Below, piece after piece: positions 1 through 5,150 of a stretch of DNA of 5,150 nt. A model generated the notes under the pieces. It was not told where the DNA came from and did no database searches. It saw nothing but the letters and a program-made list of their open reading frames with translations. The translations under genes were made by a program, and so were the position numbers. Origin of the DNA: Methylophilales bacterium (GTDB lineage: Bacteria > Pseudomonadota > Gammaproteobacteria > Burkholderiales > Methylophilaceae); assembly GCA_013205275.1 (NCBI GenBank), contig JABMNG010000154.1, forward strand, positions 1 through 5,150, read 5' to 3'. The first letter of the stretch is position 1. Each line of letters starts with the position of its first letter.

Positions 1-561
1 ATGGAGATGGATCTAAATTTTAACCGGTACGAGAGTTTTAAACAGCTTCAGCTCTATTGTTACCGGGTGGCTTCAGCGGTCGGCATTCTATCCGCTAAAA
101 TTTTTGGCTTCAATAACCAAAACACTTTAAAGTATGCTCATGATATGGGGATAGCCTTACAGCTCACTAATATCATTAGAGATTTGGGTGAGGATGCAAG
201 GCGTGGGAGAATTTATGTGCCTCTAGACGAATTAAAACGATTTAATTTGACGGAGGCCGAAATACTAAATTATTCCGAAAATGAAAAGGTTGGACATTTG
301 GTAAAATTTTTATCCGATCGTGCAAAGCAATTTTACAATTCAGCCATTAACCATCTGCCCAAGGAAGATAGAAAGAAACAGCTGCCAGGGCTAATGATGG
401 GGAATATTTACTTTGCCCTGCTTACTGAAATTTTATCGAATCACCCAGAAAAAATATTAAGCCAAAAAACATTATTGCCACCCTTCCGTAAGGTCTGGAT
501 TGCAATCACCACCCTGCTTAATTACGCCTGGATTAAGAAAAGTAAACCTAATCCCGAATGA
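1..561 (+). CDS. hpnD: Presqualene diphosphate synthase HpnD, C-terminal part (5' end outside window)
   Basis: This is a squalene/phytoene synthase family enzyme. HpnD joins two farnesyl diphosphates to presqualene diphosphate, the first step of the HpnD-HpnC-HpnE route to squalene for hopanoids. The 186 visible codons carry the second aspartate-rich motif, NIIRDLGED (D61 and D65 of the visible part), which binds diphosphate through magnesium, followed by ARRGRIYVP. They also carry the YCYRVASAVG segment near visible residues 19-28. The ATG at base 1 is almost certainly internal: the family has a conserved MEMDL segment here, and the first aspartate-rich motif that should precede it is missing. 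About 95 residues are therefore expected upstream, giving the usual total near 280. The TGA stop at 559-561 lies inside the 3' end of the convergent radA. A phytoene synthase (CrtB) or HpnC is possible, but the C-terminal PGLMMGNIYFALL and PFRKVWIA segments fit HpnD best as I recall the family. Confidence 0.85.
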   Translation: MEMDLNFNRYESFKQLQLYCYRVASAVGILSAKIFGFNNQNTLKYAHDMGIALQLTNIIRDLGEDARRGRIYVPLDELKRFNLTEAEILNYSENEKVGHLVKFLSDRAKQFYNSAINHLPKEDRKKQLPGLMMGNIYFALLTEILSNHPEKILSQKTLLPPFRKVWIAITTLLNYAWIKKSKPNPE

Positions 562-1915
562 GGCTTAACACTTGCGAGAGGTTGTCGACGGGGAATATTT
601 CAATGTGGTTAATTTTTTGTTTAGCCAGGTTAGCCCTGGGAATAATGGCCCGGGTAAACCCCAATTTTGCAGCCTCTTTGAGTCTCTCCTGCCCCCGCTG
701 GACGGGTCTAACCTCCCCGGCCAATCCTACTTCGCCAAAAATCACTGTTTTCGGGTCAATGGGTTGATTTTTAAAGGATGAAATAACCGCCGATAAAACA
801 GCCAGGTCTACGGCCGGCTCTGAGATTTTGACACCCCCTACCGCATTAACAAAAACATCCTGGTCAAAGCAGGCAATGCCCGCATGCTTATGCAGAGCGG
901 CCAATAATAACGCCAGGCGATTATTTTCTAGCCCTACCGATAGTCGTTTGGGTGAGTTGCCATGGGCGCCGTCTACCAAGGCCTGGATCTCAACTAACAA
1001 AGGTCGTGTGCCTTCTTGGGTCACGGTAATGCATGAGCCGCTGACTCGCTCACTGTGATGTGATAAAAATAATGCGGAAGGATTCGTGACTTCTTTAAGT
1101 CCCTTTTCTGTCATCGCAAAAACCCCAAGCTCGTTCACCGCCCCGAAACGATTCTTCGCGGCACGAATCATTCTAAAGCTCGATGAGGGGTCGCCCTCAA
1201 AATATAGCACCGTATCAACGATGTGCTCCAAAACTCTCGGCCCAGCCAGGGTCCCTTCCTTAGTAACGTGTCCTACTAGGATCATCGTAATGCCATACTG
1301 CTTAGCAATGCGGGTGAGCTGTGCAGCGCACTCCCTCACCTGTGTAACCGAACCCGGTGCCGAGGTCAACTCTTCCGAGTAGACGGTTTGGATAGAATCA
1401 ATCACGACCACATTCGGTTTATGCTTTTCAATGGCAGAGACAATTTTCTCAAGGTTTATTTCAGACAGAATTGAAATGTCTGAGACTTCTAATTCTAAAC
1501 GCCTTGCTCGCATTGCAATCTGCTGAGACGATTCCTCGCCACTGACATAAATAACGTTGCAGGATTCTGAAGGTTGTTGGGTGATGACCGATAGCGCTTG
1601 AATAAGGATCGTCGACTTGCCTATCCCGGGATCGCCCCCGAGTAAAATAACACCTCCAGCAACAAATCCCCCGCCTAAGACACGGTCAAACTCTGAAATG
1701 CCTGTTTGGCGTTTGTAGATGTCCTGTGTTTCTACCTCATTAAGTTTTTGTAGGCTCGATGATTGAGTTAATGCGGCATATCGCTTCGGCGTTTTAGATT
1801 CAACAACCTCTTCTGACATTGTGTTCCATGAGAAACAGTGAGGGCACTGACCCTGCCATCTTGGAGACTGTCCCCCGCATTCTGAGCAATAATAGGCAAC
1901 CTTAGTTTTGGCCAT
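548..1915 (-). CDS. radA: DNA repair protein RadA (Sms), branch-migration ATPase
   Basis: RadA is a RecA-like ATPase that processes recombination intermediates and drives branch migration at D-loops and stalled forks. The 455-residue protein is complete and of usual length. A C4 zinc finger (C10, C13, C24, C27) comes first. The RecA-like core follows, with Walker A GDPGIGKS at 94-101, Walker B VVVID at 169-173 and the RadA-specific KNRFG motif at 254-258. From about residue 270 to the end lies the Lon-protease-like domain, a DNA-binding scaffold in this family. I place the start at ATG 1915, not at the TTG immediately before it (1916-1918): an AAGG at 1923-1926 lies 7 bases from the ATG but only 4 from the TTG, and family members begin MAK. 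The start overlaps the end of alr by 14 bases, so the two are probably translationally coupled and co-transcribed with dnaB. The 3' end overlaps hpnD on the other strand by 14 bases. Confidence 0.97.
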   Translation of the reverse strand: MAKTKVAYYCSECGGQSPRWQGQCPHCFSWNTMSEEVVESKTPKRYAALTQSSSLQKLNEVETQDIYKRQTGISEFDRVLGGGFVAGGVILLGGDPGIGKSTILIQALSVITQQPSESCNVIYVSGEESSQQIAMRARRLELEVSDISILSEINLEKIVSAIEKHKPNVVVIDSIQTVYSEELTSAPGSVTQVRECAAQLTRIAKQYGITMILVGHVTKEGTLAGPRVLEHIVDTVLYFEGDPSSSFRMIRAAKNRFGAVNELGVFAMTEKGLKEVTNPSALFLSHHSERVSGSCITVTQEGTRPLLVEIQALVDGAHGNSPKRLSVGLENNRLALLLAALHKHAGIACFDQDVFVNAVGGVKISEPAVDLAVLSAVISSFKNQPIDPKTVIFGEVGLAGEVRPVQRGQERLKEAAKLGFTRAIIPRANLAKQKINHIEIFPVDNLSQVLSLIRD

Positions 1916-2984
1916 CAAGGTACCTTAAAGGAACTCTTTGCGCCGAAGAGATGCTGCAAAGAAGCTCGTAGCCAACGGTGCCTGCTTTTTTTGCGACCGC
2001 ATCCACAGGAACATTCTTACCCCAGAGCTCCACCCGACCTCCAACCTTGACGTCATTTATTTTGCTAATGTCGACATAGAGCATGTCCATCGACACTCGA
2101 CCTACCGTTGATGTCATCACATTATCGACCATGGCTGGTGTGCCTGTAGGGGCGTGCCTAGGGTAGCCGTCGGCATAGCCACAGGCTACAACACCAATCT
2201 TCATGGGAGATTCAGCTACAAAAGATGACCCGTACCCCACGCTCTCGCCTTTTTTGAGGGATTGTATGGAAATAATTTGAGAGTCGAGGCTCATTACTGC
2301 CTTTAAGTCTAGCTCATTAATAGAGTTGTCCTCAAAGGGCGAGGCCCCGTAAAGCATAATTCCTGGCCTCACCCATTCAAGATGACTCTCAGGGTAACGA
2401 ATTAATGCAGCCGAATTCGCCACAGACCGATCGAACTGATGATCATTTTGAATGTTGTTGAAAACTTTCATTTGGCTTGCAATGCCCTCCTTCTCATCAG
2501 CGCTTGAAAAGTGAGTCATCAGCGTTACTTTGCCTATAAAGGGGGTGGAGGTAATTACTTTAAAAACCTGAGGCAGGTCTTCAGGCACCCAACCCAGCCG
2601 ATTCATGCCTGTGTTCACTTTTAGGTGAACGTTAATCGGTTTTTTTGGTTTTGCATCTAGGATTTGGTTGAGTTGCTCTTGGTTGTGCAGGACCACATTA
2701 ATATTTAGCTTTGAAGCAATCGCAACCTCATACCCCTCATAAATCCCTTCCAACATAAGGATCTCTTGGTTAAAACCGAACTCCCTGAGTTCAATCGCCT
2801 CACCTAGGGTTAGAACAGAAAACCCCTCAGACTTATTGAGCGCTCTGGCAGACTCAATGAGGCCGTGGCCGTAAGCATTAGCCTTTAATACGCTCATCAC
2901 CTTGCTGTTTGGAGCAAAATCTTTAACGCGCTTAAAGTTGTGTATTAGCGCCTGAGGGTCAATAGTGGCGTTTAAGGGGCGCAT
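1902..2984 (-). CDS. alr: Alanine racemase
   Basis: This PLP-dependent fold-type III enzyme interconverts L- and D-alanine in the cytoplasm and supplies D-alanine for peptidoglycan. At 360 residues it has the usual length. The PLP-binding lysine is K34 in VLKANAYGHG. R129 in KVNTGMNRLG is the arginine that tunes the cofactor, and WVRPGIMLYG spans 204-213. The second catalytic base is Y251 in VGYGSSF, followed by CGYADGYPR (268-276) and VGRVSMDM (294-301) in the beta-rich C-terminal domain. All catalytic residues are present, so the enzyme should be active. The ATG at 2984 lies 3 bases after the dnaB TAG stop (2988-2990). No convincing Shine-Dalgarno sequence precedes it, so translation probably depends on ribosomes finishing dnaB. 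The start matches the family's N-terminus (MRP followed by an A-x-I-D segment). The gene ends in TAA at 1902-1904, inside the start of radA. Confidence 0.97.
   Translation of the reverse strand: MRPLNATIDPQALIHNFKRVKDFAPNSKVMSVLKANAYGHGLIESARALNKSEGFSVLTLGEAIELREFGFNQEILMLEGIYEGYEVAIASKLNINVVLHNQEQLNQILDAKPKKPINVHLKVNTGMNRLGWVPEDLPQVFKVITSTPFIGKVTLMTHFSSADEKEGIASQMKVFNNIQNDHQFDRSVANSAALIRYPESHLEWVRPGIMLYGASPFEDNSINELDLKAVMSLDSQIISIQSLKKGESVGYGSSFVAESPMKIGVVACGYADGYPRHAPTGTPAMVDNVMTSTVGRVSMDMLYVDISKINDVKVGGRVELWGKNVPVDAVAKKAGTVGYELLCSISSAQRVPLRYLDGQN
1923..1926 (-). promoter_or_regulatory. Ribosome binding site of radA
   Basis: On the minus strand an AAGG lies 7 bases before the ATG at 1915, inside the last codons of alr. 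It is short and only moderately strong. It decides the start: spacing favours the ATG over the adjacent TTG (1916-1918), which would be only 4 bases away. Confidence 0.55.
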
Positions 2985-2987
2985 ATA

Positions 2988-4361
2988 CTAGTAACCGGTA
3001 TCGTAACCAGTACTCGCATAATTTTCGAAGCGAGTGTATTTGCCTAGGAAGGTTAATTTAACACGACCAATTGGTCCATTCCTTTGTTTTGCCACAATGA
3101 TTTCAGCTAGCCCCTTATCAGGACTCTCCGGGTTATACACTTCGTCACGATAAATAAACATAATGACATCCGCATCCTGTTCAATGGCACCCGACTCCCT
3201 TAGGTCAGACATCACCGGTCTTTTGTCTGGGCGCTGCTCCACGCTTCGGTTAAGCTGAGACAAAGCAACGACCGGCACATTAAGTTCTTTGGCTAACGAT
3301 TTAAGGGACCTTGAAATTTCAGAAATTTCAGTCGCACGATTTTCACTCTGCCTACCACCAGGGGGTGACATTAGCTGGATATAGTCGACGACAATCAAAC
3401 CTAATTGACCGGCTTGCCTTTGAAGTCGTCTCGCACGGGCCCTAACTTCATAGGAGTTTAAGGCAGAGCCTTGGTCAATAAAAATAGGGGCGTCATTTAA
3501 TTGGCCAAGAGAGTCCGTCAACTTTTCCCAGTCATCATCGTCTAACTGTCCTGTCCGCATTTTATGCTGGTCGACCCTGCCAACCGAGCCAATAAGTCGG
3601 GTGGTTAATTGCGTGGAGGCCATTTCCATTGAAAACACAGCGACCGGTAATTTTCGGTCGATAGCCACGAACTCGGCCATGTTCAGAGCTAAGGAAGTTT
3701 TCCCCATCGAAGGCCTGCCTGCGACAATAATTAAATCACCTGGTTGCAGGCCTGAGGTCATTTTGTCTAAGTCTGTGAATCCAGTTGCAACGCCAATAAC
3801 GTCACTGCCATTTTGCATCCGCCTTTCGACATCCTCAATAACGCGAGGAAGTAAATGCTGAATATCTTCAAAGCCAACGTTGCTGCTTTTTCCTGACTCT
3901 GCAATCTGAAAAATTTTGGCTTCCGACTCATCGAGTAGCTGTTGGGCATCTCTGCCTTGAGGGGAATAAGCACTTTCAGCGATGTCCGATCCAACCTGGA
4001 CCAGGCTCCGCATAATGGATCGCTCTCTGACGATTTGTGCGTACCCTCTAATATTTGCTGCGGTAGGAGTATTTTCAGCCAAAAGTCCCAAATAAGACAA
4101 ACCACCAACAGTGGCAAGTTCTGCATTTTTTTCTAAAGACTCGGCAACGGTGACGATATCCGCTGGCTGATTAGACTCGATGACTTTAACAATGTGTTGA
4201 TAAATAATACGGTGATCATGCCGATAAAAATCTTTTGCGGTAATGACATCGGCAACCTTATCACTTGATTCGTTGTCGATTAATAGTCCGCCTAATAAAG
4301 ATTGCTCTGCCTCAACTGAGTGAGGAGGAAGCTTTAGATTGTCTATTTGATTGTCTGCCAT
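2988..4361 (-). CDS. dnaB: Replicative DNA helicase DnaB
   Basis: DnaB is the hexameric 5'-3' helicase that unwinds DNA ahead of the replication fork and recruits primase. The 457-residue protein is complete. The N-terminal helical domain (about 12-115, beginning LPPHSVEAEQSLLGGLL) is followed by a linker and the RecA-like ATPase domain from about residue 190. Walker A is GRPSMGKT at 215-222, the catalytic glutamate is E246 in FSMEM, and Walker B is IVVDYIQLM at 323-331. SQLNRSVEQR (368-377), SDLRESGAIEQDAD (385-398) and the C-terminal KQRNGPIGR with the arginine-finger region follow. There is no intein, a frequent insertion in dnaB genes. The ATG at 4361 has no Shine-Dalgarno sequence; the bases before it hold a TATAAT instead, so the mRNA may be leaderless. 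It lies directly downstream of the rplI terminator and begins the dnaB-alr-radA transcription unit. Confidence 0.98.
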   Translation of the reverse strand: MADNQIDNLKLPPHSVEAEQSLLGGLLIDNESSDKVADVITAKDFYRHDHRIIYQHIVKVIESNQPADIVTVAESLEKNAELATVGGLSYLGLLAENTPTAANIRGYAQIVRERSIMRSLVQVGSDIAESAYSPQGRDAQQLLDESEAKIFQIAESGKSSNVGFEDIQHLLPRVIEDVERRMQNGSDVIGVATGFTDLDKMTSGLQPGDLIIVAGRPSMGKTSLALNMAEFVAIDRKLPVAVFSMEMASTQLTTRLIGSVGRVDQHKMRTGQLDDDDWEKLTDSLGQLNDAPIFIDQGSALNSYEVRARARRLQRQAGQLGLIVVDYIQLMSPPGGRQSENRATEISEISRSLKSLAKELNVPVVALSQLNRSVEQRPDKRPVMSDLRESGAIEQDADVIMFIYRDEVYNPESPDKGLAEIIVAKQRNGPIGRVKLTFLGKYTRFENYASTGYDTGY

Positions 4362-4367
4362 TTTATG

Positions 4368-4373
4368 ATTATA
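4368..4373 (-). promoter_or_regulatory. Candidate -10 element of a dnaB-alr-radA promoter
   Basis: On the minus strand a perfect TATAAT lies between the U-tract of the rplI terminator and the dnaB ATG. Only six bases (CATAAA) separate it from the A of the ATG at 4361, so the expected transcription start falls on or within a base or two of the start codon. No TTGACA-like -35 is visible at 15-18 bases upstream, where the sequence is the terminator stem and loop, and there is no TGn extension. A promoter is expected here because the preceding terminator would otherwise block expression of dnaB, but this exact element is an inference from one hexamer in AT-rich DNA. Confidence 0.4.
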
Positions 4374-4379
4374 GCGAAT

Positions 4380-4407
4380 AAAAAAAAGGCTGCCCTATAA
4401 GCAGCCT
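4380..4407 (-). terminator. Intrinsic (Rho-independent) terminator of the rpsR-rplI operon
   Basis: Read on the minus strand, a perfect 7-bp stem AGGCTGC/GCAGCCT (4401-4407 with 4387-4393) encloses a 7-base loop TTATAGG. A run of seven T follows (4380-4386), extended by the last T of the stem. It begins about 20 bases after the rplI stop. The T-run is on the minus-strand side only, so it acts on transcripts coming from rplI. It separates the ribosomal-protein operon from dnaB-alr-radA, although partial read-through cannot be excluded. Confidence 0.92.
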
Positions 4408-4427
4408 AAAAATATTAAAATATTTTA

Positions 4428-4880
4428 TTAGGCATCTTCGCCTATAACTGTTACTAAAATATCTACCGTAACATCTTGATGTAACGCTAAGGTAAGCGGA
4501 TAGTCACCGATGGCTTTTAATGGCCCATCAGGCATACGAATCTCTGCTTTCACAACCTTATGGCCGGCTTTATTAATGCCTTCAGCAATATCAATATTGG
4601 TCACTGAACCAAAAAGTTTTCCGTCCATACCCGACTTCTGATGGACTTCTAATTTAAATCCTTCAAGGTCTTTTGCGCGTTTTTGAGCGGCAGCCAATAA
4701 TGCGGCATGTTGCTTCTCAAGGTCAGCACGCTGTGCTTCAAACTCAGCTTTATTAGCTTCCGTAGCACGCTTTGCTTTTTTTTGTGGGATGAGGAAGTTT
4801 CGTCCGTAACCGTCTTTCACCTTAACCACATCACCTAAATTGCCCAGGTTAGCTAATTTCTCTAGTAATATAACTTGCAT
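4428..4880 (-). CDS. rplI: 50S ribosomal protein L9
   Basis: L9 binds 23S rRNA near the base of the L1 stalk and reaches toward neighbouring ribosomes; it supports reading-frame fidelity. The 150-residue length is normal. The N-terminal RNA-binding domain carries the MQVILLEK start and the family signature VKDGYGRNFLIP at 21-32. A long, charged, alanine-rich connecting helix runs from about 40 to 75, and the C-terminal domain begins after it (KSGMDGKLFGSV, then a VTVDILVTV strand near the end). I start the gene at ATG 4880 and not at the TTG just before it (4881-4883): the AAGGAG at 4888-4893 lies 7 bases from the ATG, and family members begin MQVILL. Eleven bases separate it from the rpsR stop. 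A strong terminator follows the TAA. Confidence 0.98.
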   Translation of the reverse strand: MQVILLEKLANLGNLGDVVKVKDGYGRNFLIPQKKAKRATEANKAEFEAQRADLEKQHAALLAAAQKRAKDLEGFKLEVHQKSGMDGKLFGSVTNIDIAEGINKAGHKVVKAEIRMPDGPLKAIGDYPLTLALHQDVTVDILVTVIGEDA

Positions 4881-4887
4881 CAATATT

Positions 4888-4893
4888 CTCCTT
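4888..4893 (-). promoter_or_regulatory. Ribosome binding site of rplI, overlapping the rpsR stop codon
   Basis: On the minus strand AAGGAG lies 7 bases upstream of ATG 4880. Its first two bases are the last two of the rpsR TAA stop (4892-4894), so termination on rpsR and initiation on rplI are physically linked. The spacing rules out the adjacent TTG as the main start. Confidence 0.85.
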
Positions 4894-5119
4894 AGTGCTT
4901 GTCAGTGTATGGAAGCAAAGCAAGGAACCTTGCAAGCTTAACCGCTGTCGTCAACTGTCTCTGGTAAATTGATTTTGTACCTGTAATTCTTGCAGGTATC
5001 AACTTGCCATTCTCAGTAATAAAGTCTTTTAATAGGTCAACATCTTTATAATCAACCTGCTTAATGCCTTCTGCCGAAAATCTGCAGTAGCGTCTTCTTT
5101 TGTACATATCTCTTGCCAT
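4892..5119 (-). CDS. rpsR: 30S ribosomal protein S18
   Basis: S18 sits on the platform of the small subunit as a partner of S6 and contacts 16S rRNA. The 75-residue length is normal. The basic N-terminus holds the KRRRYCRF motif at 7-14 with a single cysteine (C12), so it lacks the four-cysteine zinc site of some homologues. The conserved region IPARITGTKSIYQRQL (41-56) and TTAVKLARFLALLPY (57-71) make the assignment secure. The ATG at 5119 follows a good TAGGAG at 7 bases. The usual operon order is rpsF-priB-rpsR-rplI; rplI follows here, and a short coding tail precedes the gene at the window edge. Confidence 0.98.
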   Translation of the reverse strand: MARDMYKRRRYCRFSAEGIKQVDYKDVDLLKDFITENGKLIPARITGTKSIYQRQLTTAVKLARFLALLPYTDKH

Positions 5120-5126
5120 GATTTAG

Positions 5127-5132
5127 CTCCTA
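5127..5132 (-). promoter_or_regulatory. Ribosome binding site of rpsR
   Basis: On the minus strand TAGGAG lies 7 bases upstream of ATG 5119. Its TAG is also the stop codon of the short reading frame entering from the window edge (5130-5132). The rpsR-rplI junction has the same arrangement, a stop codon merged into the next gene's ribosome binding site with a 7-base spacer. Confidence 0.8.
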
Positions 5133-5150
5133 TTTTTTAATTTGTGTAAC
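5130..5150 (-). CDS. Last codons of an upstream gene, probably primosomal replication protein N (PriB)
   Basis: The minus strand is open from the window edge to a TAG at 5130-5132 and encodes six residues, VTQIKK, before the stop. Three things suggest a real gene end: the stop merges with the rpsR ribosome binding site; rpsR is usually preceded by priB in beta- and gammaproteobacteria; and PriB ends in a beta strand with a similar hydrophobic-Q-I pattern (as in the E. coli protein). In lineages without priB, rpsF (S6) would be the neighbour instead. Six residues cannot identify a protein, so the name rests on gene order. Confidence 0.45.
   Translation of the reverse strand, partial: VTQIKK

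Noticed and set aside
1..3. ATG at the first base as the true start of the hpnD-like gene
   Set aside because: The conserved MEMDL segment is internal in this family and the first aspartate-rich motif is missing, so the window edge merely happens to cut at a methionine codon.
517..537. Inverted repeat CTTAAT/ATTAAG near the end of hpnD as a terminator
   Set aside because: The 6-bp stem is AT-rich and neither strand has a T-run after it, so it does not look like an intrinsic terminator.
609..650. Possible hairpins (TGGTTAA/TTAGCCA and CCAGG/CCTGG) just past the hpnD stop
   Set aside because: They lie in radA coding sequence, the only T-run is in a loop and not after a stem, and the stems are short or need a wobble pair.
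558..1382. Plus-strand open frames of 69-98 codons opposite radA
   Set aside because: They are antisense shadows of a well-conserved gene, with low-complexity composition dictated by radA codons and no plausible initiation signals.
3767..4126. 119-codon minus-strand open frame inside dnaB
   Set aside because: It lies in another frame of the intact dnaB, with no recognisable domain, ribosome binding site or family resemblance.
2988..4361. Intein or other insertion in dnaB
   Set aside because: The ATPase motifs run without interruption and the 457-residue length is normal for DnaB.
4408..4427. AT-rich palindromic stretch after the rplI stop as a regulatory site or origin element
   Set aside because: It is a short AT-rich leader to the terminator hairpin; chance self-complementarity is expected in such composition.
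1..5150. CRISPR array, tRNA or rRNA gene, insertion sequence, toxin-antitoxin or defence system
   Set aside because: The window is filled by conserved housekeeping genes; I saw no direct-repeat array, cloverleaf, transposase motif or unexplained gap large enough to hold one.

Overview
The window is ordinary bacterial housekeeping sequence, almost fully coding, with no intergenic stretch longer than about 70 bases. Protein similarity as I recall it points to a low- to mid-GC proteobacterium, most likely a betaproteobacterium. The grounds are the ribosomal order rpsR-rplI followed by dnaB-alr-radA, the sequence style of HpnD and Alr, and a probable priB end upstream of rpsR (PriB is typical of beta- and gammaproteobacteria). 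A freshwater or methylotroph-like lineage such as Methylophilales or Polynucleobacter would fit, but I cannot settle the genus.

Layout, reading the minus strand from right to left: a seven-codon tail of a gene, probably priB (5130-5150); rpsR for S18 (4892-5119); rplI for L9 (4428-4880); and a strong intrinsic terminator (about 4380-4407) that closes the ribosomal-protein operon. Next come dnaB, the replicative helicase (2988-4361); alr, alanine racemase (1902-2984); and radA, the recombination and branch-migration ATPase (548-1915). These three are packed as an operon, with a 3-base gap between dnaB and alr and a 14-base overlap between alr and radA. On the plus strand at the left edge is the C-terminal two thirds of hpnD, a squalene/phytoene-synthase-family enzyme of hopanoid or squalene synthesis (1-561). 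It converges on radA so closely that the two 3' ends overlap by 14 bases.

The genes group by cell physiology. S18 and L9 are ribosomal; PriB and DnaB belong to replication restart and fork progression; RadA repairs stalled or recombining forks; Alr supplies D-alanine for peptidoglycan; HpnD feeds membrane triterpenoid synthesis. I found no mobile element, CRISPR array, tRNA, rRNA or defence system, and nothing that looks like a new multi-gene system. The most interesting points are regulatory. dnaB has no Shine-Dalgarno sequence but has a perfect TATAAT whose expected transcription start falls on the A of its ATG, directly behind the rplI terminator, which suggests a leaderless dnaB mRNA. alr also lacks a ribosome binding site and is probably coupled to dnaB translation. 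The convergent hpnD and radA coding ends overlap with no visible terminator between them.
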